This document shows, piece after piece, positions 1 through 7,778 of a DNA stretch of 34,168 nt (position 1 is the stretch's first letter; every line of letters begins with the position of its first letter). The notes under the pieces were generated by a model, which was not told where the DNA came from, searched no databases, and saw nothing but the letters and a program-made list of their open reading frames with translations. Location: positions 1 to 34,168 of the forward strand of contig CANHDJ010000040.1 in assembly GCA_947459425.1 (NCBI GenBank), read 5' to 3'. The position numbers and the translations under genes are program-made. This stretch comes from Ignavibacteria bacterium (lineage in GTDB: Bacteria > Bacteroidota > Ignavibacteria > Kapaibacteriales > UBA4661).

Positions 1-183
1 AGCGGTGGAACAACACCCTTCGGCAACGAGTGGGGCGTTATGTCCGCAAAACCCTCTCGTTTTCCAAACGAGACTTTTGGCATCAGATTGTAACCGAAAT
101 GTTTATTATTACTTACAATCTCTCATGTATTACTTGACCACTACCCAACAATCCCCCTACACGCCAAAACAACTCTGCCAAAA

Positions 184-1914
184 TCACGCCACTTCCCTAG
201 CGCCAATCACATTAAACCTGTTCGTTACAAACGCCGCATCTGCGAAAGAAGCATTGCCCGCAGGGTTTGCACCCGCGCCATGAAAATCACTAAAGGCAGA
301 CGATTGATTCACAAAAATTCCGCCTACATAGTTGAACGCCACTGGCGCTTTGCCTTCGTAAATTATCGCTGCTTCGGCTTGCTCACGTTGGGCATGGTCG
401 GTGGTATAGACAAGCGTCGTCAGTGCGCCTTTTTGTGCAAGGCTACGCAAAAGCAGGTGCAGACTGTGGTCGAAGCCGTCGGTCGGAATAAGGAAACTAA
501 TCGGTCCGAACCACTCGTTTTCGTAAATATCGCGCTGCTCCACGTTTGCCTGCAACACAAGCGGTGAAGCTGTTCTTGCGTTGGGAAAACCGCCCTGCTC
601 GACAGGTTCGGAATTGCGAATAACCTTCAAGCCCAGTGTTTTTGCTTTTTGTACGCGCTCAAATGTTATTGTGCTTTGGATACCACCGGTAATTGCCGCC
701 ATTTTTGGGTTTGTTACAAGAGCATCAATTTTCGCTGCAAAGCGCTTCGCTACTTCATCAAACGGAATAACCGTATCGCCTTCTTTCACGCCGTTTTTGT
801 TCACAAAAAAGTTCTGCGAGGTCGTACACATCTGCCCGCTATAGAGCGAGAGCGTAAAAGCGAGATTGTCCAGCACAGCATCCAGATTTTCGACACTTTC
901 CAGAATCACACCGTTCACACCCGCTTTTTCGGTAAAGACTGCTTTTCCGTGTTTTCGCCCGATTTCTTCAATCGTGTTGCCAAAAGCGCCGCCTGTGAAA
1001 TCAATCACGCTCACAGCAGGATGCTCGGAAAGCGTGAGTGTGAGCGGGTTTGCGCTGCTATCGGCTGCAAGCTGCACCAAATGTGGGTCTAAGCCCAAAT
1101 CACGGAACGTCTCTTGCAACGATGCCACCACGACGGCTATTGCCAAGACGGATTTGGGATGCGGCTTCACAATGACCGGATTTCCCGTAACAAGGCTTGC
1201 AAACAAGCCCGGAAGCGTGTTCCAGACGGGGAATGTGGAACAACCAATCACCAAACCCAGCCCTTTGGGAACAATGTGAAAATTCTTCTTTACCGTGATA
1301 TTTGCTGCTCCGGCGGGCTTCACCCACGTTACTTCACTCACGAACTGCGCTTGTTCGCTGAAACCAAGAGCAACTGCTTCCAGTGCGCGGTCGAAAGAAT
1401 GCGGTCCCGATGCTTGGAACGACATCGCAAAACTCTGTCCCGCCGTGTGCATGGTGGAATACGCAATCTCAAAAAAGGTTTTGCCCGTTCCGGCTCGCTC
1501 CAATGCTTCAATCAGCACTACGGCGCGTTCCGACGGAGAAAGGCGCTGCCACTGCATTTTTGCGTTGTGCGCGTTGGTGATGAGGCTTTCCACAGAAAAG
1601 GTCGGATACTGCACACCAAGCGCGAAGCCGAAGGGTGATTCTTCTTCGCCGTGCCAGCCTGTTTCTCCCGCTTGCAGAAGGCGTGTGAACTTGTGGTTTA
1701 ATCCGGCTTTGAAGGCTGCTTCGCCTTCATCGGCGGCTGTTTCGCCATAGACTTTTTTGCTGGGCGACTCGTTCCAGTGTGCAAAGTATTCGCGGGAAAC
1801 GTTTGCTTCGGTCGCTTTGTCAAGCGTGGCGGCGTGTTTTTCGGTAAGTTCTGCGAGGGTCATGGTTGCTGGGGTTGAGGGTAAAATAGTTATCGGAAAT
1901 TTTTCAAAGGTCAT
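184..1914 (-). CDS. paaN: PaaN-type aldehyde dehydrogenase
   Basis: An aldehyde dehydrogenase of 576 residues, resembling the stand-alone PaaN group that oxidises the ring-opened semialdehyde in phenylacetyl-CoA breakdown. The catalytic cysteine is visible as C363 in SGQMCTTSQ, and the general-base glutamate fits the FTEKAG stretch upstream. No C-terminal MaoC-like hydratase domain is present, unlike PaaZ of E. coli. The first ATG overlaps the stop codon of the PIN-toxin gene (ATGA), suggesting translational coupling. A second ATG at 1863 (residue 18, MTLAEL) fits the family's usual N-terminus better, and neither start has a strong ribosome binding site. No other paa gene lies in the window, so the substrate is inferred from family resemblance and another aldehyde is possible. 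Confidence 0.75.
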   Translation of the reverse strand: MTFEKFPITILPSTPATMTLAELTEKHAATLDKATEANVSREYFAHWNESPSKKVYGETAADEGEAAFKAGLNHKFTRLLQAGETGWHGEEESPFGFALGVQYPTFSVESLITNAHNAKMQWQRLSPSERAVVLIEALERAGTGKTFFEIAYSTMHTAGQSFAMSFQASGPHSFDRALEAVALGFSEQAQFVSEVTWVKPAGAANITVKKNFHIVPKGLGLVIGCSTFPVWNTLPGLFASLVTGNPVIVKPHPKSVLAIAVVVASLQETFRDLGLDPHLVQLAADSSANPLTLTLSEHPAVSVIDFTGGAFGNTIEEIGRKHGKAVFTEKAGVNGVILESVENLDAVLDNLAFTLSLYSGQMCTTSQNFFVNKNGVKEGDTVIPFDEVAKRFAAKIDALVTNPKMAAITGGIQSTITFERVQKAKTLGLKVIRNSEPVEQGGFPNARTASPLVLQANVEQRDIYENEWFGPISFLIPTDGFDHSLHLLLRSLAQKGALTTLVYTTDHAQREQAEAAIIYEGKAPVAFNYVGGIFVNQSSAFSDFHGAGANPAGNASFADAAFVTNRFNVIGAREVA

Positions 1915-2345
1915 TTTCGGGTTTGCGGAGTTTCTATTGTCAATGCTTCTCGCCCGTTTCGGCGGTAAACTCTGAAATCTGTATCATCAACAGTGAGAAT
2001 AGTATGATCGCGGTATTTTTCCTGCTCTGCCATGACGACGATACAAGCATCTGCATAATCCATCGGGACGTTTTCATAGCGTTGCAAGAGAGTAATGATG
2101 CGGCTCGTGTGGTTTTCGACGCGAAAATCAATTTTGACCAATTCAGATTCAAGAAAATCAACTAATCGTGTAACGCCTTGAGCGCCAACTTTTCCATAGA
2201 GCAGGTGTGCAGCTTCAGCGATAACCGCTTCGCAGGTATAGAAAGGTGCTTTGTAGCGCTTTGCTATCACATTTGCCCACTGATGGTGCTGGTCTCGTTT
2301 GTCCAATAATGCAACGAGAATGCCAGTGTCAGCTATTATCCGCAT
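1911..2345 (-). CDS. PIN-domain toxin, VapC-like ribonuclease
   Basis: A 144-residue PIN domain, the RNase fold of VapC toxins. Expected acidic metal ligands are present: D6 in IIADTG, E44 in the AVIAEAAHLL helix, D96/D99 in MDYADA and D120/D123 in TVDDTDF. The frame extends upstream to 2402, but the start at 2345 is preferred because it has a strong GGAAGGAG site and begins directly with the domain. It overlaps the upstream antitoxin-like gene by 17 nt and the downstream aldehyde dehydrogenase by 4 nt. Known relatives cleave tRNA or rRNA when freed from antitoxin; the target here is unknown. Confidence 0.85.
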   Translation of the reverse strand: MRIIADTGILVALLDKRDQHHQWANVIAKRYKAPFYTCEAVIAEAAHLLYGKVGAQGVTRLVDFLESELVKIDFRVENHTSRIITLLQRYENVPMDYADACIVVMAEQEKYRDHTILTVDDTDFRVYRRNGREALTIETPQTRK

Positions 2346-2526
2346 TCCTGCTCCTTCCAAAGCCTTCCAAGTATTTTTTATTACTTGATAAGTCCGTAAC
2401 ACCTGAATCTACCGAGCCAATGAGGTGTTTTGCTTTAGAATAGAAAGAATTTTTGACTTCACCAGCATCAAGTGATTTTGTTGATTTTGCGGTGATTTTC
2501 GCTGATTGTTTTGTTTTCGTAGCCAT
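2329..2526 (-). CDS. Putative antitoxin partner of the PIN toxin
   Basis: A small lysine- and serine-rich protein of 65 residues directly upstream of, and overlapping, the PIN toxin, in the usual antitoxin-first order. The C-terminal half (AKHLIGSVDSG... then SSNKKYLEGFGR) resembles the toxin-wrapping tail of antitoxins paired with PIN toxins. No clear DNA-binding fold (AbrB, RHH, Phd) can be recognised in the basic N-terminus. The start has a weak GAGG element. The role is inferred mainly from position and overlap. Confidence 0.65.
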   Translation of the reverse strand: MATKTKQSAKITAKSTKSLDAGEVKNSFYSKAKHLIGSVDSGVTDLSSNKKYLEGFGRSRNADNS

Positions 2527-2596
2527 GGAAGCCTCGCATTTAAGCCATTGTATCTGTGGAAAGTTCTTGCTTATTCCTTAACAATCTTCTGAAAGC

Positions 2597-2641
2597 GTGT
2601 AACAATGCGGCGTACTGAATATACGTTACACTACGCCGCAT
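2597..2641. repeat. Two interleaved perfect inverted repeats
   Basis: Two perfect dyads are interleaved. GTGTAAC at 2597-2603 pairs with GTTACAC at 2625-2631, and ATGCGGCGTA at 2605-2614 pairs with TACGCCGCAT at 2632-2641. Because the arms alternate, the two hairpins exclude each other or form a pseudoknot. The site lies between the end of gcdH and the antitoxin start (71-115 nt upstream of it). It may be a toxin-antitoxin operator or an unusual 3' structure of gcdH. There is no T-run, so a plain terminator is unlikely. Confidence 0.7.
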
Positions 2642-2672
2642 CTCATCTATACTCGCTCATTGCGCAGAAAAT

Positions 2673-3917
2673 TTACTCAAACGCCTGAATACCCGTAATA
2701 TCCGCACCCAAAATCAGCGTATGAATATCGTGTGTGCCTTCGTATGTTTTGACCGATTCAAGATTTGCCATATGGCGCATAATCGGGTACTCGCCCAAAA
2801 TGCCGTTTGCACCGTGAATATCACGTGCCATACGTGCAATTTCCAGTGCCATCCATACGTTATTCCGTTTTGCCATCGAAACGTGTTGAGGAGTGGCTTC
2901 TCCGGCATCTTTGAGTTTGCCGCAGCGTTCAGCCATAAGTTGTGCTTTCGTGATTTCATTCAGCATCCAAACAAGTTTCTCTTGCACAAGTTGGAAACCG
3001 GCAATCGGCTTGCCAAACTGGATGCGCGTTTTAGCGTATTCCAGCGAGGATTCGTAACACGCCATTGCTGCGCCGATTGCTCCCCACGAAATGCCGTAGC
3101 GGGCTTGTGTGAGGCAGCCCAGAGGTCCTTTCAGACCTTCCACATTCGGCAGTAAGTTTGCTTCGGGAATTTCGCAGTCTTGGAAGACGAGTTCGCCTGT
3201 TGCTGAGGCGCGAAGCGAGTGTTTGCCCTTCATTTCCGGTGCGGTGAAGCCCGGTGTGCCTTTTTCCACCAAAAAGCCGCGCACAACGCCGTCCAATTTC
3301 GCCCACACAACCGCTACGTCAGCCACGTTGCCGTTGGTAATCCACATTTTTGCGCCGTTCAGCAAAAAGCCGTTGCTGGTCTTTTTGGCGTTGGTAATCA
3401 TGCCGTTGGGATTCGAGCCGTGGTCGGGTTCGGTCAAGCCAAAACAGCCGATAGCATCCGCCGAAGCCAGTTTGGGAAGCCAGTGTTTGCGCTGTTCTTC
3501 GTTGCCGTAAGCATAAATCGGATACATCACCAGCGAACTTTGCACCGATGCGTAGGAACGCAAGCCCGAATCGCCACGCTCTAATTCCATCATTGCCAGT
3601 CCGTAAGCGGTGTAGCTTGCTCCGGCGCATCCGTACTCGTGCGGAAGCGTGATGCCGAAAACGCCCAGTTCCGCCATGCGCTTGGCAAGGTGCTTCGGAA
3701 ATGTGCCTGCTTGGTAATGTTCTTCGATAATCGGCAGCACTTCGTCATCCACAAAGGAGCGCACGGTGTCTTGAATCAGGCGCTCTTCGGGAGTGAATAA
3801 AGCACCGACATTGTAGTAGTCAAAAGGGTTATTCGGGCTTTGTTTTGGGGCTTTCCCGTTTTTATGCACACCATTGGTAGCGCCGTTGGTTTTGGGCATT
3901 GTGGCAGTTACAGACAT
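2673..3917 (-). CDS. gcdH: Glutaryl-CoA dehydrogenase
   Basis: An acyl-CoA dehydrogenase of 414 residues. It converts glutaryl-CoA to crotonyl-CoA in lysine/tryptophan or aromatic breakdown, using FAD and an electron-transfer flavoprotein. The C-terminal motif KTYEGTHDIHTLILG carries the catalytic glutamate (E393) in the context typical of glutaryl-CoA dehydrogenases, and the FAD-binding LTEPDHGSN segment is present. The frame continues upstream to 3980, but the ATG at 3917 is chosen because an AAGGAA site lies 8 nt before it and the extension is hydrophobic and unrelated. Residues 1-35 form a polar low-complexity leader. The toxin-antitoxin genes follow after about 150 nt. Confidence 0.88.
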   Translation of the reverse strand: MSVTATMPKTNGATNGVHKNGKAPKQSPNNPFDYYNVGALFTPEERLIQDTVRSFVDDEVLPIIEEHYQAGTFPKHLAKRMAELGVFGITLPHEYGCAGASYTAYGLAMMELERGDSGLRSYASVQSSLVMYPIYAYGNEEQRKHWLPKLASADAIGCFGLTEPDHGSNPNGMITNAKKTSNGFLLNGAKMWITNGNVADVAVVWAKLDGVVRGFLVEKGTPGFTAPEMKGKHSLRASATGELVFQDCEIPEANLLPNVEGLKGPLGCLTQARYGISWGAIGAAMACYESSLEYAKTRIQFGKPIAGFQLVQEKLVWMLNEITKAQLMAERCGKLKDAGEATPQHVSMAKRNNVWMALEIARMARDIHGANGILGEYPIMRHMANLESVKTYEGTHDIHTLILGADITGIQAFE

Positions 3918-4080
3918 GGCGTTATTCCTTGAAAAATGAAGAAGAATGAGAGATAGAATTATCACGAGTGGAGACCGCAAAATTACAAATATTTACGCAG
4001 CGAGCGAAAGAATTTCGCGGAATATATGATGCCGTAAAAGTAGAGAAAAAATGTAGCTTTGCTTCCCACAAAAACAAAGA

Positions 4081-4107
4081 AGCCCGCCAAACAAGATTTG
4101 GCAGGCT
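4081..4107 (-). terminator. Terminator after the blaR-like gene, possibly bidirectional
   Basis: An 11-bp stem (AGCCCGCCAAA / TTTGGCAGGCT) around the loop CAAGA. Read on the minus strand the single imperfect position becomes a G-U wobble and a T-rich tail follows; on the plus strand it is a C-A mismatch followed by TTTTTAT. That favours use as terminator of the blaR-like gene, which stops at 4150. It is nearly identical to the terminator after tRNA-Asn at 13411. Confidence 0.8.
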
Positions 4108-4149
4108 TTTTATGTTTTTCGCGCAAGTGCAGAAAGAAACACTTCTCGC

Positions 4150-7100
4150 TTAATCTCTATCGGTCAAAACCTCCACAATCCGTTTCGTGGATAAGCCATC
4201 GGCTTTGAGTTTTTTTATCGTTGAAATCCGAAACCCGCGTACGCCAATCTCCGCAATATCGTCTGTTGAAAAGCCCATTGCTTTCAGTTCTTTAGCAACT
4301 TCCGGTTTGATGCGGCGGACACCGAGTTCTTCAATATCGTCGTTGGAAAACCCAAGTGCTTTCATTTCTTTGATGTATTCCGGCTTGATGTCGCGTACAC
4401 CAAAATCACTGATTTCATCACGGTTTAACCCCAGACCGCGTAGCGACGATATTACGTCCAGCGTCAACCCACGAGCGCCAAATTCACGGATTTCTTCGGA
4501 AGAAAATCCTTTGTCGCGCATTTTTTTCACAAATTCCGGTTTGATGCCCATAACAGCAAATTCTTTAATGTCGTCCACACGCAAACCTGCATTTTTGTAG
4601 GCTTTCACAGTTTCCGGTTTGATGCCGAGTACGCCCACTTCTTTGATGTCCTCAACCTTGTAACCCAGCGCCTTCATTTCTTTGATATAGCCCGTTCTGA
4701 TGCCCAAAACACCGTATTCCTTGATTTCACGAATGGGAACGCCCGCGTCCTTAAATTCCTTCACCATTTCGGGGCGGATACCCAACACGCCAAGTTCTTT
4801 AATGTCCTCGACCTTGTAGCCAAGCGCTTTCATCTGTTTGATGTAGTCCATGCGAATACCCAACACACCATATTCCTTGATTTCACTGATAGGAACGCCT
4901 GCATCTTTGTACTCCTTCACGGCTGCCGGACGGATGCCCAAAGCGCCCAATTCCTTGATTTCCTCGACCTTGTAACCAAGGTCTTTCATTTGCTTAACGT
5001 AGTCAATTTTAATGCCCAAGACACCATATTCTTTGATCTCTTCCACCGGAACTCCTGCGGCTTTGTACTCTTTCACCATTTCGGGGCGAATACCCAACAC
5101 GCCAATTTCCTTGATGTCCTCGACCTTGTAACCCAGTGCCTTCATTTCTTTCACATAATCAGGACGAATGCCCAACACGCCATATTCCTTAATTTCGTCG
5201 GTCGGAACGCCTTCGTCTTTTAGTTCTTTTACTTTTTCGGGGCGAATGCCCAGTGCGCCGTATTCCTTGATTTCTTCGGTTTTGATGCCGTATTTTTTCA
5301 TTTCATTCACGTATTCCGGCTTAATACCCAAAACGCCTAATTCCTTGATTTCATCAATGGTGTAGCCATTTTTCTTCATTTCGGTAATGTAGTCGGTTTT
5401 AATACCCAAAACGCCATATTCCTTAATTTCTTCGCCATTTAAGCCAAGTTTTCGGGCTTCGCGGACAAATTCTGGTTTAATACCAACAACCGCAATTTCA
5501 ATCGCATCGTCCAGCGAGAGTTTCAAGTCCGCAAGCTCTTGTAAAAGCTCAATCTTGACATCTGTCAACGCAAGTGTCACCAAATCTCTGTCTGTGACAT
5601 TGGTAAAGCCAAACGATTTCAGCTTTTCAGCGTAGTCTTTGCTGGGTTGGAAGGTGTAGTTTCCACGCGCCTCGCCGCCTTTTGCATCGCCCGCAAAGGT
5701 GAAGGTGCCAGATTCTTTGACCAAACGAAATTCTACTTCACCCGACAACGTGCGGGCTTTGTCGGCACTCAAACCCTGCACTTCATTGTAGCGCAAGCCC
5801 GTATAAACCGTACCATTGTAGCGATTTTTGCCCCATTTGTTTTTGTACATGATCAGCGTCAATGCACGTTCTTTGAATTTTGCCTCCCAAAAGCCTTCGG
5901 TGCTGATAGCATCTTCGGATGAAAAAGAAAAACTGCGCTCAGAATCATTTTTGGTGGAATCATTCTGCGCAATGAGATTGTTTGCATTTGGCGCAATCGG
6001 CGCAACCATTCGCGCAACCAGTGTTGATGCTGCTGCTTGTGCTTGTGCGACGACTGGCGCAATAATGGGCTTGACCATCGGTTGCAGCATCGGGCTTGCT
6101 GTCAGCGAAAGGGCAAATAACGCCGTAATCACGCAATATGCCGCCAAATACTCTAGTGAAAAGGTGCGCTCGGTCGGTTTGCCTAGCAAACGCTTGACCC
6201 GCGTGAGCAAATGCCCATCGTTAGCGCCCACGCCTGCGGTGGCAAAGTGCGCTTCGTCGCTGGCAAGCGAGCGCTCCTCGAGAATAGCCAAGGCATTGGC
6301 TAAAGCACGACTATCACCACAAAGCGAAGCGGCAAGGTCGTCGGCAGCGTGTTCGCGTTCCTGACGAATTTGCGCCGACATCCACCAAACAGCAGGATGA
6401 TAAAACATGACTGTTTCGATAATTGCCTGAACAATGCTCATAATGTAGTCTTGATGCCGTGCGTGGGCAATTTCATGCGCAATAATTGCTTCTACGTGCG
6501 CGGTCTGCAAACCCGTCAAAAAGCCCATTGGCACAAGAATCACGGGTTTCAAAAAGCCCACAAGCATTGGCGCATTTGCCAAGCCGGATTCTATGAGGCG
6601 TGGTACACGTCGCAACTTCAGGCGCTCGGAAAATTCTTCAACACGATTCTGCCATGCCGAACTAGCCGGATGAGCGCGAAAATGCCGCATACGCTGTGCG
6701 TACGCCATTCCACCCAAAAAGCGCAATGCTAGGCAAATTGCACCTAAAAGCCACACAACAACCAGTATCGGCAAATATTCCTGCACACGCTCTATCCATG
6801 CGGCTTCCGGGGTAATCTGGATATGCGATAGGCGCAATGGCGCAAAGCGCGACGCACGAGCAATCTTGACGGAAGCATCGGGCGCGGCAGCCGTTGTGGG
6901 CGTACTCATCGTTTTCTCAACTTGCGCAGAAGCAGCATCAAGAGCCACTTCATTAACATGAATCGGTTCGTAGAGCGCAATAAATGTCAACGAAGCTGCC
7001 ACCATCGTGCTAACGAGGGCAACAGAAGCAACCACCGAGCGTGTGCGAGCAGAAGAGCGCCGGAGCAGTATCATCGCCACACCAAGCGTAAAGGCGATAA

Positions 7101-7185
7101 GCGTTCCCTGCCACAACGAATGAAGAAGTGTCCAGCCAAGTGCATCGGTAAGCGATTGCGGAAGAAAGGTTTGTAGCGTGTTCAT
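4150..7185 (-). CDS. BlaR1/MecR1-type M56 membrane metallopeptidase with C-terminal repeats
   Basis: A protein of 1011 residues. The N-terminal part has hydrophobic segments near residues 20-42, 50-72 and 136-156. A zinc site HEIAH lies at 237-241 with the EREHAADD segment after it, as in the M56 family, and a further membrane segment lies near 345-368. Residues about 415-540 are a beta-rich region. From about residue 543 to the end come eighteen 26-residue repeats in place of the penicillin-binding sensor of BlaR1. Known BlaR1/MecR1 proteins sense a signal outside the cell, activate the zinc protease and cause loss of the BlaI repressor. The blaI-like gene is 42 nt upstream in the same operon. 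The start has an AAGGAA site 8 nt before the ATG. The ligand is unknown, and nothing here suggests beta-lactams. Confidence 0.85.
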   Translation of the reverse strand: MNTLQTFLPQSLTDALGWTLLHSLWQGTLIAFTLGVAMILLRRSSARTRSVVASVALVSTMVAASLTFIALYEPIHVNEVALDAASAQVEKTMSTPTTAAAPDASVKIARASRFAPLRLSHIQITPEAAWIERVQEYLPILVVVWLLGAICLALRFLGGMAYAQRMRHFRAHPASSAWQNRVEEFSERLKLRRVPRLIESGLANAPMLVGFLKPVILVPMGFLTGLQTAHVEAIIAHEIAHARHQDYIMSIVQAIIETVMFYHPAVWWMSAQIRQEREHAADDLAASLCGDSRALANALAILEERSLASDEAHFATAGVGANDGHLLTRVKRLLGKPTERTFSLEYLAAYCVITALFALSLTASPMLQPMVKPIIAPVVAQAQAAASTLVARMVAPIAPNANNLIAQNDSTKNDSERSFSFSSEDAISTEGFWEAKFKERALTLIMYKNKWGKNRYNGTVYTGLRYNEVQGLSADKARTLSGEVEFRLVKESGTFTFAGDAKGGEARGNYTFQPSKDYAEKLKSFGFTNVTDRDLVTLALTDVKIELLQELADLKLSLDDAIEIAVVGIKPEFVREARKLGLNGEEIKEYGVLGIKTDYITEMKKNGYTIDEIKELGVLGIKPEYVNEMKKYGIKTEEIKEYGALGIRPEKVKELKDEGVPTDEIKEYGVLGIRPDYVKEMKALGYKVEDIKEIGVLGIRPEMVKEYKAAGVPVEEIKEYGVLGIKIDYVKQMKDLGYKVEEIKELGALGIRPAAVKEYKDAGVPISEIKEYGVLGIRMDYIKQMKALGYKVEDIKELGVLGIRPEMVKEFKDAGVPIREIKEYGVLGIRTGYIKEMKALGYKVEDIKEVGVLGIKPETVKAYKNAGLRVDDIKEFAVMGIKPEFVKKMRDKGFSSEEIREFGARGLTLDVISSLRGLGLNRDEISDFGVRDIKPEYIKEMKALGFSNDDIEELGVRRIKPEVAKELKAMGFSTDDIAEIGVRGFRISTIKKLKADGLSTKRIVEVLTDRD
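4153..5559 (-). repeat. About 18 tandem 26-residue (78-bp) repeats in the blaR-like gene
   Basis: The unit reads roughly I-[KR]-P-E-x-[VI]-K-E-[MY]-K-x-x-G-x-x-x-[ED]-[ED]-I-K-E-[YL]-G-V-L-G. In the middle (units 5-12) alternating units differ consistently: one type has EMKALGYKVEDIKEL, the other EYKDAGVPIEEIKEY. This gives a 52-residue (156-bp) higher-order period that probably arose by recent duplication. Edge units are more diverged. Two short amphipathic helices per unit suggest a solenoid; that fold is an inference. Confidence 0.95.
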
Positions 7186-7227
7186 AGCGCTGTTCCTTTG
7201 TAATAAAATTGTGTGGGGTGGTAAGGT

Positions 7228-7614
7228 TTATTGATTGTTCTTGATTTCTTCATCCAAAAGGGCGCGTATTTGCTTGAGTTCGGCGTTTGTAGGCTTGCTT
7301 GTGCCGAGAGCCTGCACGACAAGCTGCATCGCAGAGCCGCGAAAGACCGAGTTAAGCATTTTGCTCACAAAAGCACTTTGGACATCATTTTCACGCACCG
7401 ATGCCGAATAAATATGCGAACGCTGCGATTCATCCCGTGTCAGCAGCCCTTTGTCTGCCATGATTTGCATAAATTTCAGCGTCGTTGTATAGCCAATGCT
7501 GTCGTCGCCTTGTTGCTTATTAAGCGCTTCGTTGACTTCGCGGACGGTGGCGCTGCCGCTTTTCCAGAGAACTTGGAGGATTTCCAGTTCTGCGTCGGTA
7601 GGTTTGGGTATCAT
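7228..7614 (-). CDS. BlaI/MecI-family transcriptional repressor
   Basis: A protein of 128 residues. The N-terminal winged helix-turn-helix (residues 4-75) includes the family pattern PTDAELEILQVLW, VREVNEAL, GYTTTLKFMQIMADKGL. The C-terminal helical part would form the dimer and carry the cleavage or release point. A GGAG site lies 7 nt before the ATG. It is followed after 42 nt by the M56 peptidase gene, the standard two-gene arrangement. Paired dyads just upstream are likely its own operators, so the operon should be autorepressed. The target genes outside the operon are unknown. Confidence 0.92.
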   Translation of the reverse strand: MIPKPTDAELEILQVLWKSGSATVREVNEALNKQQGDDSIGYTTTLKFMQIMADKGLLTRDESQRSHIYSASVRENDVQSAFVSKMLNSVFRGSAMQLVVQALGTSKPTNAELKQIRALLDEEIKNNQ

Positions 7615-7635
7615 GGTTTTTCTCCGAGTAAATTG

Positions 7636-7677
7636 ATTGTACGAATCTCTTCGTACAATATTACGAAACTATTCGTA
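7636..7677 (-). promoter_or_regulatory. Two dyad operators for the BlaI-like repressor
   Basis: Site 1 (7636-7659) is a perfect 10-bp inverted repeat, ATTGTACGAA and TTCGTACAAT, with spacer TCTC. Site 2 (7662-7677) repeats the core TACGAA-N4-TTCGTA with spacer ACTA. The centres are 22 bp apart, about two helical turns, and lie 30-55 bp before the blaI start codon. Known BlaI/MecI repressors bind paired dyads in this position. The assignment is inferred from position and symmetry. Confidence 0.85.
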
Positions 7678-7686
7678 GAATGTTGC

Positions 7687-7724
7687 AAAAAAAAACGCGA
7701 AACCAAAAGAATTGGTCATCGCGT
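7687..7724 (-). terminator. Intrinsic terminator after the AsnB-like gene
   Basis: On the minus strand a stem ACGCGA / TCGCGT with an inner ACCAA / TTGGT stem is followed by a run of nine T. It lies about 55 nt past the stop codon at 7779 and separates that gene from the blaI promoter. Confidence 0.88.
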
Positions 7725-7778
7725 CTGTTCATTATTCGGAAAACCTGCTCAACGGCGGTGTTTATGCGCTTGAAACTA

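Noticed and set aside
5-283. Plus-strand frame at the left edge
   Set aside because: It runs antisense into the end of paaN and has no ribosome binding site; nothing is seen in bases 1-183.
4153-5559. Regular 78-bp repeats resembling a CRISPR or satellite array
   Set aside because: The repeats are in frame, diverged and conserved at protein level; there are no identical repeats with unique spacers.
4187-6732. Several plus-strand frames opposite the blaR-like gene
   Set aside because: They mirror the repeat units and show low-complexity Ser/Phe/Ile composition typical of antisense shadows.
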